DNA of 11,806 nt from the NCBI GenBank assembly GCA_016198545.1, contig JACQIJ010000199.1, positions 1-11,806 of the forward strand, read 5' to 3'. This document shows positions 1 through 6,618 of the stretch, piece by piece. The notes under the pieces are model-generated. The model ran no database searches. It was not told the origin of the DNA and was given only the letters and a program-made list of their open reading frames with translations. Position 1 is the stretch's first letter, and every line of letters begins with the position of its first letter. Position numbers and translations under genes: made by a program. This DNA comes from Pseudomonadota bacterium. Its GTDB lineage: Bacteria > Pseudomonadota > Alphaproteobacteria > Micavibrionales > Micavibrionaceae.

Positions 1-444
1 GGCATATCCAAACATGATGCCCTGGTCGCCTGCGCCTTCCTCGTTCTTGCCGCCGCCATCAACACCCATTGCGATATCGGCGGACTGGCTGTGGACGTGA
101 ATGTCAACGCGGATGGTTTTCCAGTGGAAACCCTCCTGATCGTAGCCGATATCTTTTATTTTCTTTCGCGCTATTTCCTCGAGCGTTGCACGGGTGATGG
201 AGGAGGGGCCGCGCGCTTCGCCGAATATCCCGAGATAATCTTTCGTTGCCATGCATTCGATGGCTGTACGGCAGTTTTCGTCCTTCGTCATGTAATGATC
301 GAGGATGGCATCCGATATCTGGTCGCAGATTTTGTCCGGATGTCCTTCGGCGACGGATTCGCTCGTGAAAACGAAATCCTGTAACGATCTGTCCGGATCT
401 GTTGAGATTGATGCGCTTGATGCTTTCTTTGCCGGCATAAACAT
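1..444 (-). CDS. metK: S-adenosylmethionine synthetase, 5' part (cut by window edge)
   Basis: MetK makes S-adenosylmethionine from methionine and ATP in the cytoplasm. The frame read from 444 down to the window edge encodes about 148 residues of the N-terminal domain. It holds the family motifs FTSESVAEGHPDKICDQISD (ATP/Mg binding), GEARG, HVHSQSADIAMGV and, at the edge, GAGDQGIMFGYA. The rest of the roughly 390-residue protein lies outside. Two ATGs two codons apart (444 and 438) share a G-rich stretch just upstream, so the exact start is uncertain. About 16 residues precede the conserved FTSESV block beyond the usual short N-terminus. It follows the XRE regulator after 86 bases, a linkage common in alphaproteobacteria. 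I saw no recognisable SAM riboswitch in that gap. The family call is certain from the motifs. Confidence 0.96.
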   Translation of the reverse strand, partial: MFMPAKKASSASISTDPDRSLQDFVFTSESVAEGHPDKICDQISDAILDHYMTKDENCRTAIECMATKDYLGIFGEARGPSSITRATLEEIARKKIKDIGYDQEGFHWKTIRVDIHVHSQSADIAMGVDGGGKNEEGAGDQGIMFGYA

Positions 445-530
445 ACGCCCCCGCCTGAATCCGCTGTTGCAATCGTCATCGAAGATTACAGGCAAACAAG
501 GGTGGATTCAAGTGAGGCGTGGCGGCGCTT
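445..530 (-). other. Gap between XRE regulator and metK; nothing recognised
   Basis: These 86 bases separate the regulator stop codon from the metK start. They hold no convincing promoter, hairpin terminator or SAM-II type riboswitch core. metK is therefore probably cotranscribed with the regulator. This is inference from the absence of signals. Confidence 0.4.
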
Positions 531-989
531 CTAGCCGACGCTTTTAATCATGGATTCGAATATTTTGAACAGTTCCTTGCGCTTGCTTTCGTCCCTGACT
601 GAATAATAGGCTTTGAGAAGATCTGCTGTTTCCGGGTTGTAAAGAAGTTTGTCGCCCTTGTCGCGCAGGAAAGGGTCCTGGTCGTTGTCGGCCAGCCCCT
701 TGATATAGACCTTATTTGCCGGGTCGTAAAACTCCGCATAGAAATATGCCACCGGAACGTCGAGCGCTTCGCCGATATCGAAAAGGCGGCTGGCGCTGAC
801 GCGATTCGTGCCGCGCTCGTATTTTTGAATTTGCTGAAACGTAATGCCAAGCCTTTCCGCAAGCTGCTCTTGACTTACATTCAACAAAGCCCGACGCATG
901 CGGATGCGCTTACCGACATGCATATCAAGAGGCTGCGCTGCGCGCTGTTTTGTATTCTCAAATTTTCTTCTAACTTTTCTCTTTGTCAC
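531..989 (-). CDS. XRE-family helix-turn-helix regulator, PhrR/PraR type
   Basis: This is a 152-residue DNA-binding regulator. Residues about 25 to 83 form a lambda-Cro/XRE helix-turn-helix: HVGKRIRMRR, then SQEQLAERLGITFQQIQKYE, then GTNRVSASRLFDIGEALDVP. That wording is characteristic of the rhizobial PhrR/PraR proteins, which sit next to metK in several alphaproteobacteria and control stress or symbiosis genes there. The role in this organism is unknown. The C-terminal 65 residues carry no motif I recognise. The N-terminal 20 residues are basic and probably disordered. The start is a GTG at 989, preceded by AAAGAGG at a spacing of 8 bases, which supports it over later methionines. An AT-rich gap with a candidate promoter lies upstream, so the gene probably has its own promoter and may read through into metK. 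Confidence 0.9.
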   Translation of the reverse strand: MTKRKVRRKFENTKQRAAQPLDMHVGKRIRMRRALLNVSQEQLAERLGITFQQIQKYERGTNRVSASRLFDIGEALDVPVAYFYAEFYDPANKVYIKGLADNDQDPFLRDKGDKLLYNPETADLLKAYYSVRDESKRKELFKIFESMIKSVG

Positions 990-997
990 TTCGTGTG

Positions 998-1004
998 CCT
1001 CTTT
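998..1004 (-). promoter_or_regulatory. Ribosome binding site of the XRE regulator
   Basis: AAAGAGG on the minus strand ends 8 bases before the GTG at 989. It is the best Shine-Dalgarno match near this gene and decides the non-ATG start. Confidence 0.65.
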
Positions 1005-1039
1005 GTTTTATCGATGGCCAGCGTTCCAGTAGGTACCAA

Positions 1040-1069
1040 TAAATATGCATGTAAAAATTAATATTTCAA
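1040..1069 (-). promoter_or_regulatory. Candidate sigma-70 promoter for XRE regulator and metK
   Basis: On the minus strand TTGAAA (1069-1064) is followed after 18 bases by TATTTA (1045-1040). The stretch is very AT-rich (18 G+C in the 60 bases from 1021). A transcript would start near 1033 and have a leader of about 44 bases before the GTG at 989. AT-rich DNA gives chance matches easily, so this is only a candidate. Confidence 0.45.
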
Positions 1070-1097
1070 CTAACCATAAGTATATTGTGCTTTTAAG

Positions 1098-1111
1098 CTA
1101 CACGTCTGTAG
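1098..1111. other. Short dyad in the lnt-regulator gap
   Basis: CTACA, a four-base loop CGTC, then TGTAG form a 5-bp perfect inverted repeat just after the lnt stop codon and upstream of the regulator promoter. There is no T-run on either side, so it is not a classical terminator. It could be an operator half-site pair or chance. Confidence 0.25.
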
Positions 1112-1118
1112 TAATAAA

Positions 1119-2663
1119 TCAACATTTATGATACTTCTTTGTTGCGAATATAATAAGAAATACAGCTATGATCAAAAGAAAAGTCGTATCGCCATATATG
1201 CTGTAAAATGTTGTGCGTATGGCGGGCGCAGGCATGATGTATGACAATACGCCTTCGCTGTTTATTCCAATTGTGGCTACAGCGCGCCCATAAGCATCAA
1301 TCATCCCCGATATTCCGGTGTTTGCGGATCTTACGATCGGCAGACCCTCCTCTATGGCGCGGAACCGGGTTTGCATGAAATGCTGCCGCGGGCCGGGGCT
1401 GTCTCCATACCAAGCGTCATTCGTGACATTGACAATAAGATGGGGGCGGCCTGATGTTTTGCCAACTACTGCGCCGGGGAAAATTATTTCGTAACATACC
1501 AGCGGACTGAAAGGCGGCAGGTCCGGCAGCGATATTGTTTGCGGGCCGGGGCCGGTAGCGAATCCGGTGAATTGCACGAACGGCCCGAAAGGCACATATT
1601 TTTGCAGGGGGATGAATTCTCCGAACGGGACAAGGTGGGACTTGTCGTAGACAGCCGTCATGCTCAGATCCCGGTTGAATACGGCAATACTGTTGAAATA
1701 TTTTTCTCCCTCTTCTCCGCCGCCGGGGCCGGGTTCATAGCGCAGCATGCCGGTAACCAGGTAAACCTTCCCTTTGTATAAGCCTAAAACGTCTTTTATG
1801 GCAGTCACGGCATTTTCATGTTCCATTGCCCTCCATGACAGGGCCGTTTCCGGCCAGACGATCAGGGTCGTTGTTTCCGCCGTCTCGTTTTCATGCGGGA
1901 AGGAAAGGGAAAGGTGTTGGGACAGATTCTCCCCGGCCTTTGCGCCGTCCCATTTATCCGCCTGGGGTATGTTCGGCTGGACGATGTGTATATAGAAGTT
2001 TTTTGCCGGTTCGGGCAAGGGTTGGCGCAGGCGATATTCGCCGGATGCATAGTTGGCGATGGCAGCGATAACGGCCAAGGCCGCCAGCGCGTATTTTATT
2101 TTTTTCGGGTTTTCGCTGACAAGCAGAAACCCAGGCAGCGCGCTCCAGAAAACAGTCAGCAGAGTCAGGAAATAAAGCCCTCCGAAGGCAGCGGATTGAG
2201 CCATCGGCAGCCAGCCGCCCCACGCATATCCGTATGAATTCCAAGGGTAGCCCGTGAAAAGATGTCCGCGCAGCCATTCCGCAAGGCTGAAAGCGGCGAC
2301 GAAGAAGAAAAATCCCGAATAATGTTTCAGCGCGGCGAGGCGCATGACGGCAAGGCATGCGATCGCAGGAAAAAATGAAAGCAAGGCAGGAAGCCCCGCT
2401 ATCGCCAGTGGCCATACCCATAAAAATTCGTTGCCGGGAACCAAAAGCGCGTTGGCTATCCACCACAGGCCGGCTGCGAAGTAGCCAAATCCGAACAGCC
2501 AGCCGCCGATGAACGCATCGCGCATTTTTCCGGCTTTTGAAAGAAGGATGTAAAAAACGCTGAATCCCATGAATAAAAACGGCCACAGATTCCATGGCGA
2601 CATGGCGGGAACCATCGCGGCGCCCGCCAGCAGGCATAAGAAGTAATGGCTAAAAGCTTTCAT
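1119..2663 (-). CDS. lnt: Apolipoprotein N-acyltransferase
   Basis: Lnt adds the third acyl chain to the N-terminal cysteine of lipoproteins on the periplasmic side of the inner membrane. The 514-residue protein matches the family length. Residues 1 to about 206 are a bundle of hydrophobic segments. Residues about 222 to 470 are the nitrilase-like domain, and a last membrane segment lies at about 490 to 507. The expected Glu-Lys-Cys catalytic triad is visible: E272 in VWPETALSW, K341 in YDKSHLVPFGEFIP, and C390 in PLVCYEIIFPG. The N-terminal segment also carries the family motif WLRGHLFTGYPWN. The ATG overlaps the ybeX stop codon by 4 bases (ATGA), indicating translational coupling. It is the last gene of the phoH-ybeY-ybeX-lnt run, the same order as ybeZYX-lnt in E. 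coli. Confidence 0.97.
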   Translation of the reverse strand: MKAFSHYFLCLLAGAAMVPAMSPWNLWPFLFMGFSVFYILLSKAGKMRDAFIGGWLFGFGYFAAGLWWIANALLVPGNEFLWVWPLAIAGLPALLSFFPAIACLAVMRLAALKHYSGFFFFVAAFSLAEWLRGHLFTGYPWNSYGYAWGGWLPMAQSAAFGGLYFLTLLTVFWSALPGFLLVSENPKKIKYALAALAVIAAIANYASGEYRLRQPLPEPAKNFYIHIVQPNIPQADKWDGAKAGENLSQHLSLSFPHENETAETTTLIVWPETALSWRAMEHENAVTAIKDVLGLYKGKVYLVTGMLRYEPGPGGGEEGEKYFNSIAVFNRDLSMTAVYDKSHLVPFGEFIPLQKYVPFGPFVQFTGFATGPGPQTISLPDLPPFSPLVCYEIIFPGAVVGKTSGRPHLIVNVTNDAWYGDSPGPRQHFMQTRFRAIEEGLPIVRSANTGISGMIDAYGRAVATIGINSEGVLSYIMPAPAIRTTFYSIYGDTTFLLIIAVFLIIFATKKYHKC

Positions 2664-3658
2664 TGCCCGTCTGAGGGAAGATTTCTTATCAGGATTTTAT
2701 TGACCCGGCGTGGGTCGGCGTCGAGGACTTCCAGAACCATGCCTGATTGATGGCGCAATACTTCGCCGCGCGCGGGTATATGGCCTGCCAGCTCAAAAAC
2801 CAGGCCGCCGAGCGTGTCGATGTCCTCACGTTCTTCTTCCGTAAGGATTTTACCGTATTTTTCTTCCAGTTCCTCAACGTCAAGCCGTCCGTCGGCCAGA
2901 ACGGTTCCGTCGGAATTCCGGAGCATTTGCGGTTCTTCTGCGCTGTCGTGCTCGTCCTCAATTTCTCCGATGATGGCCTCAATGACGTCGCCGATGGTCA
3001 CCAGTCCGTCAATCCCGCCGTATTCATCGACAACAAGCGCCATGTGTTTTTTCATGCGCTTCATCATAAGAATAAGATCGAAAACGGGCATCGACGGAGA
3101 GACGATAGGGGCTTCGTGTACAAGATCGTCGATATTGATATCCTCGCCCTTTGCCAAGGTGGCCAGAATATCTTTGATATGAATTGTCCCGACGACGTCA
3201 TCCAGCGTTTCCCTGTAAACCGGGAAGCGGCTGTACTGTCTTTCACTCAGCAGGGCCAGAAGATCGGCCTGGGAGGTGCTTATTTCAATCGCCGTTATGT
3301 CCGCGCGCGGTATCATGACGTCCACGACCTTCATGCCGCGCAGACGTATGGCATTGGTTATCAGGGCGCGTTCGTGCGCCGCTATGGCAGGAAATTCTTC
3401 GTTGTCCGTTACCTCTTCGATAAATTCTTCGAGGGCGTCGCGCAGACTGGAATCCGGTTTTTTCTTTTTTCCGAAAAGATTGAAAAACCAGTCCGCAACC
3501 CCTTGATTGTCGTCTTGCGGGCTGCGCTCCTGTTTTTTAGAGGCGGAGAGCGGCGGCGCCGTCTTTTCGCTTATGTTGTGAACTGTCGCAGGTTTTGATT
3601 GCGGAGGTTTGTTTTGTCTGTCACCGGTATCCGGCATTTTAAGCATACCTTTTGTCAT
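2660..3658 (-). CDS. ybeX: CBS-pair CorC/YbeX (TlyC-like) protein
   Basis: This 332-residue protein belongs to the CorC/YbeX/TlyC group, linked in other bacteria to magnesium/cobalt efflux and ribosome-related phenotypes; the 'hemolysin' label on the group is historical. The order is: a polar, probably disordered N-terminus (1 to about 70), a conserved linker ending in VMIPRADI (about 114-121), a first CBS domain with SRFPVYRETLDDVVG, a second CBS domain (about 183-233) with VVDEYGGIDGLVTIGDVIE, and a C-terminal CorC_HlyC domain (about 248-327). There is no DUF21 membrane domain, so it is the soluble form. Both ends overlap neighbours by 4 bases (ATGA with ybeY and with lnt). The long N-terminal tail is unusual in composition but continuous with the frame; M8 is a possible alternative start. 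Confidence 0.93.
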   Translation of the reverse strand: MTKGMLKMPDTGDRQNKPPQSKPATVHNISEKTAPPLSASKKQERSPQDDNQGVADWFFNLFGKKKKPDSSLRDALEEFIEEVTDNEEFPAIAAHERALITNAIRLRGMKVVDVMIPRADITAIEISTSQADLLALLSERQYSRFPVYRETLDDVVGTIHIKDILATLAKGEDINIDDLVHEAPIVSPSMPVFDLILMMKRMKKHMALVVDEYGGIDGLVTIGDVIEAIIGEIEDEHDSAEEPQMLRNSDGTVLADGRLDVEELEEKYGKILTEEEREDIDTLGGLVFELAGHIPARGEVLRHQSGMVLEVLDADPRRVNKILIRNLPSDGQ

Positions 3659-4200
3659 GCGTCGTTATTTCCCTGCGCATAGGGATTGTCTATACCGTAG
3701 CGCGAGAGCACCTGAATTTCCAGCGATTCCATAATATCTGCGTCCATGTCGCTTTCGTGGTCGTAACCAAGTAGATGAAGTGTTCCGTGGACAAGCAGGT
3801 GTGAAAAATGGTCTGCGAATCTTTTTCGCGTCTTATTTGATTCCCTTTCTATCGTTTCGTAGCCGAAAACGATATCGCCCAACGGCAGGACGATCTCCGC
3901 CGGGCCGGGGGAGGCGCTTTCGAGCGCGGCGAAGGACAGGACATTGGTCGGCTTGTCCTTGTTTCTGTATGCGCGGTTCAGATTTCTGACTGTGTTGTCA
4001 TCGGCCAGAACGACGCTTACCTCCAGAGCGCCGGCGCGCAATGCCGCGGCGGGAATTTTCGCCGAGGCGATCGCAGCCGGTATCATTTTCCTTGCGGTTG
4101 CGTCCGCGTCGAAATCCAGTTCATTCCACCGTGGGCAGGTCATGTTGACATCTATTTCCAGCGATGGAATTTTATTTATCTTTTTTTCTTTTTGCGTCAT
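3655..4200 (-). CDS. ybeY: Endoribonuclease YbeY (rRNA maturation factor)
   Basis: YbeY is a zinc metalloprotein needed for 16S rRNA 3' maturation and 70S ribosome quality control. The 181-residue product has the family signature HGTLHLLGYDH, with the three zinc-binding histidines at H138, H142 and H148. The conserved NRAYRNKDKPTNVLSF segment lies at about residues 75-90. The ATG at 4200 lies inside the end of phoH (29-base overlap) and has a weak Shine-Dalgarno, so initiation probably depends on translation of phoH. A later ATG at 4143 would remove the first beta strand (LEIDV), so the longer form is preferred. The first codons are very A-rich. The pairing with PhoH is conserved in many bacteria. 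Confidence 0.96.
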   Translation of the reverse strand: MTQKEKKINKIPSLEIDVNMTCPRWNELDFDADATARKMIPAAIASAKIPAAALRAGALEVSVVLADDNTVRNLNRAYRNKDKPTNVLSFAALESASPGPAEIVLPLGDIVFGYETIERESNKTRKRFADHFSHLLVHGTLHLLGYDHESDMDADIMESLEIQVLSRYGIDNPYAQGNNDA

Positions 4201-5131
4201 ATGCTTTTATGATTTTGCTGACAAGGGGATGCCGCACGACATCCTTATCCGTGAATTTTACGAGTCCTATTTCTTCATCGCCCGAAAGAATCTCCAGCGC
4301 TTCCGATAATCCCGACTTTTCGTGTTTCGGAAGATCCGTCTGGCTGGGATCGCCTGTTACCACCATGCGCGAGCTTTCCCCCAGCCGCGTCAGGAACATC
4401 AGCATCTGCATCGTGGTGGCGTTTTGCGCCTCGTCCAGAATGATAAAGGCGTTGTTCAGCGTGCGTCCGCGCATGAAGGCCAGAGGGGCGATTTCTATCT
4501 CCTCGCTGGCGATGCTCTTGACGAGCTTTTCCGCCGCCATCGTATCGTGGAGCGCGTCGTAAAGAGGGCGCATGTAGGGATCCATTTTCTCCTTCATCTC
4601 GCCGGGAAGGAAGCCGATCCGTTCTCCCGCCTCAACAGCCGGACGGGTCAGGATAATGCGTTCGACCTCGCCACCTTCCATCATGGCAACTGCCTGCGCG
4701 ACGGCAAGATACGTTTTTCCCGTACCTGCGGGACCGACGCCGAAGACAAGGTTACTGCCGCGCATGGTTTTCATATAATCGGCCTGCAACGGGGTGCGCG
4801 GCTGGATTTTCTTTTTACGCGTGCTGATTGAAATATCGCCGGACGTAAATTCATGCAGCTTTGCGCCGTTTCCGTTTTCGCCGCCGTCGCGTTCATTCAG
4901 AAAGCGTATGGCGGCGTCGACCGTATGCGTATCGACTTCCTGCCCCTGCTGGATTTTTGACCAGAGGGCTTCGAGTATCTGGCGCGTGTTGCTGATAGCG
5001 GGCCCTTTGCCCATGATGAAAAGCTGGTTGCCGCGGCTAACGATCTTGACGCCGAAAGCGCTCTCTATCTTATGCAGGTGCGCGTTCTGCTCGCCGTAGA
5101 GAACAGGCACAAGCCTGTTATCCTCGAACAC
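4172..5131 (-). CDS. phoH: PhoH-family ATPase (YbeZ)
   Basis: This is a cytoplasmic P-loop ATPase of the PhoH/YbeZ family, thought to work with YbeY in RNA metabolism. Of 319 residues, an N-terminal KH-like region (about 1-60) is followed by the ATPase core. The core has Walker A GPAGTGKT at 133-140, ILTRPAVEAGERIGFLPG at 160-177, Walker B FIILDEAQN near 229-237, and TGDPSQTDLP at 259-268. The only standard start upstream of the conserved region is the GTG at 5131, with AGGA seven bases before it. However, homologs normally carry several residues before the FEDNR segment. The frame stays open back to a TAG at about 5182, and an ATC at 5161 sits six bases after AAAGAGG. The true start may therefore be further upstream (see findings). 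It is the first gene of the phoH-ybeY-ybeX-lnt run. Confidence 0.95.
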   Translation of the reverse strand: MFEDNRLVPVLYGEQNAHLHKIESAFGVKIVSRGNQLFIMGKGPAISNTRQILEALWSKIQQGQEVDTHTVDAAIRFLNERDGGENGNGAKLHEFTSGDISISTRKKKIQPRTPLQADYMKTMRGSNLVFGVGPAGTGKTYLAVAQAVAMMEGGEVERIILTRPAVEAGERIGFLPGEMKEKMDPYMRPLYDALHDTMAAEKLVKSIASEEIEIAPLAFMRGRTLNNAFIILDEAQNATTMQMLMFLTRLGESSRMVVTGDPSQTDLPKHEKSGLSEALEILSGDEEIGLVKFTDKDVVRHPLVSKIIKAYDAKRKKDK

Positions 5132-5138
5132 TAAATGA

Positions 5139-5142
5139 TCCT
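5139..5142 (-). promoter_or_regulatory. Shine-Dalgarno for the GTG start of phoH
   Basis: AGGA on the minus strand is followed by 7 bases and then the GTG at 5131. It supports the short phoH form, although a stronger AAAGAGG (5174-5168) lies upstream in front of an ATC codon. Confidence 0.4.
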
Positions 5143-5190
5143 GGGTGGTGTGTTTAGCGATGGTAAGCCTCTTTGATTCCTACTCCAACC

Positions 5191-5219
5191 ATTATCCCAA
5201 ATTCAGGCCCGCTTCACAA
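5191..5219 (-). promoter_or_regulatory. Candidate sigma-70 promoter for phoH-ybeY-ybeX-lnt
   Basis: On the minus strand TTGTGA (5219-5214) and GATAAT (5196-5191) are separated by exactly 17 bases. The -35 element lies within the last codons of miaB. A transcript would begin near 5184, giving a leader of about 50 bases before the GTG at 5131. The match is four of six and five of six to consensus. Confidence 0.5.
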
Positions 5220-6564
5220 CCCGTTCCTGCGTAACTATTTGACCCGTAAGAGAATTTGATGTCGCTCCCGTTATCAAAACGGTTTCCAGGCTGCCCAGAA
5301 GCCGTTCGGGGCCTTCGGCATGCAGGGCTTGGTTCCAGGGGGTGCGCCCGTGCAGTTGTCCCGGCTGGCCGCCGGCGCGGTCGAACAGGATGGGTGCTTC
5401 CTTTCCGATGTAGCGGAAATTGAAACTCTTCTGCTGTTCGGTCAGCAATGTTTGCAATATCTGCAGGCGCTCATCCTTGATTGTCTCGTGTATCTGGTTT
5501 TTCATCGCCGCAGCGGGCGTACCGGGGCGGGCGCTGAATTTGAATGAATAGGCGGAGGCGAATTTGACAGTGCGGACCAGATCCGCTGTTCGCTCGAAAT
5601 CCTCATCCGTCTCTCCGGGGAAGCCAATGATGAAATCAGAGGATAGCGCGATATCAGGCCGCGCCCTGCGGAGTTTTTCGATGATGGCAAGATATTTCTC
5701 TGCCGTGTGTCCGCGGTTCATATCGTTCAGTATTTTGTCCGAACCGCTCTGGACAGGCAGATGCATGAACGGCATCAGCTTTTCGATGTTTTTGTGCGCC
5801 TCAATCAGCTCATCGTCCATGTCCCGCGGGTGCGATGTCATATAGCGTATGCGCGCAATGCCGTTGATGCAGGCGAGGGCGGCGATGAGTTTTCCCAGCC
5901 CCCATGTTTTCCCGTCCCGCCCTTCGCCGTGATAGGCGTTGACGTTCTGCCCCAGCAGGGTGATTTCCTTCGCGCCGGTATCGCGCAGGCGCTTTGCGTC
6001 GTCGACGATTTTCTGGACGGGCCGCGAATATTCCGACCCGCGGGTGTACGGAACGACGCAGAAGGTCCAGAATTTGTCGCAGCCCTCCTGCACCGACAGG
6101 AAGGCTGCCGCGCCCTGCCGCCCTTTTTCCCCTGGCAGAAAATCGAATTTCGATTCCGCGGGGAAGTCAACGTTCACCACGCGTTCACCCGTGGCTTTCA
6201 TCACCATCTGTGGCAACTGGTGATATGTCTGCGGGCCGAAAACCATATCGACGTACGGCGCGCGCCGAGCGATCAGGTCGCCTTCCGCCTGCGCAACGCA
6301 TCCCGCGACGGCAATCAGCATCTTTCCGCCTCTTGCTTCCTTCGCTTCTTTGTGTTCGCGCATCCGGCCCAGTTCGGAGAAAACCTTGTCAGTCGCCTTT
6401 TCACGGATGTGGCATGTGTTGAGGATCATCATGTCCGCGCTTTCGGGCGCGTCCACGGTTTCATAGCCGAGCGGCGACAGCACATCGGCCATGCGTGAGC
6501 TGTCGTATTCGTTCATCTGACAGCCCCACGTTTTGATGAACAGTTTTTTCTTCGCTGTTTGCAC
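5203..6564 (-). CDS. miaB: tRNA-2-methylthio-N6-isopentenyladenosine synthase MiaB, with radical-SAM Cys replaced by Trp
   Basis: MiaB methylthiolates i6A37 of tRNAs using two [4Fe-4S] clusters and SAM. From the GTG at 6564 it is 453 residues, the usual length. The N-terminal MTTase domain carries its three cluster cysteines: C15 in WGCQMNEYDS, C51 in NTCHIRE and C89 in GCVAQAEG. The radical-SAM core has LSVQEGCDKF, SHPRD, MHLPVQSGSDKIL and SDFIIGFPGET, and a TRAM domain follows at the C-terminus. The radical-SAM motif should read CxxxCxxC, but here it reads GCDKFWTFC: C162 and C169 are present and position 166 is Trp (TGG, 6069-6067). The rest of the frame is intact. The frame is also open upstream to an ATG at 6690, but that would add 42 residues not seen in the family and run into the divergent gene. 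MiaB proteins typically begin just before KKLFIKTWGCQMN, so the GTG is preferred. Confidence 0.92.
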   Translation of the reverse strand: MQTAKKKLFIKTWGCQMNEYDSSRMADVLSPLGYETVDAPESADMMILNTCHIREKATDKVFSELGRMREHKEAKEARGGKMLIAVAGCVAQAEGDLIARRAPYVDMVFGPQTYHQLPQMVMKATGERVVNVDFPAESKFDFLPGEKGRQGAAAFLSVQEGCDKFWTFCVVPYTRGSEYSRPVQKIVDDAKRLRDTGAKEITLLGQNVNAYHGEGRDGKTWGLGKLIAALACINGIARIRYMTSHPRDMDDELIEAHKNIEKLMPFMHLPVQSGSDKILNDMNRGHTAEKYLAIIEKLRRARPDIALSSDFIIGFPGETDEDFERTADLVRTVKFASAYSFKFSARPGTPAAAMKNQIHETIKDERLQILQTLLTEQQKSFNFRYIGKEAPILFDRAGGQPGQLHGRTPWNQALHAEGPERLLGSLETVLITGATSNSLTGQIVTQERVVKRA

Positions 6565-6585
6565 GCCCGCACCATAAGGTATAAT
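6558..6585 (+). promoter_or_regulatory. Candidate sigma-70 promoter for the hydroxyacid dehydrogenase
   Basis: A perfect -10 TATAAT lies at 6580-6585, with an imperfect -35 of the TTTGCA type at 6558-6563 (16-base spacer). Transcription would start near 6592, about 27 bases before the ATG at 6619. This places the upstream in-frame ATG at 6559 outside the transcript and supports the shorter protein. Confidence 0.6.
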
Positions 6586-6607
6586 GCCTTCAATTGCCAG
6601 AATTTTG

Positions 6608-6613
6608 AAAGGA
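6608..6613 (+). promoter_or_regulatory. Ribosome binding site of the hydroxyacid dehydrogenase
   Basis: AAAGGA lies 5 bases before the ATG at 6619. It decides this start over the ATG at 6559. Confidence 0.7.
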
Positions 6614-6618
6614 TTCGC

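Noticed and set aside
104..472. 122-residue minus-strand frame in the metK region
   Set aside because: It is out of frame with metK, whose motifs are clear in the overlapping frame from 444 to the window edge.
445..530. Possible SAM riboswitch before metK
   Set aside because: No SAM-II, SAM/SAM or other known core pattern or convincing pseudoknot was seen by eye. A covariance-model scan (Infernal/Rfam) would settle it.
2747..3598. 283-residue plus-strand open frame opposite ybeX
   Set aside because: ybeX is unambiguous on the other strand. The antisense product has no recognisable domain and looks like a codon-bias shadow.
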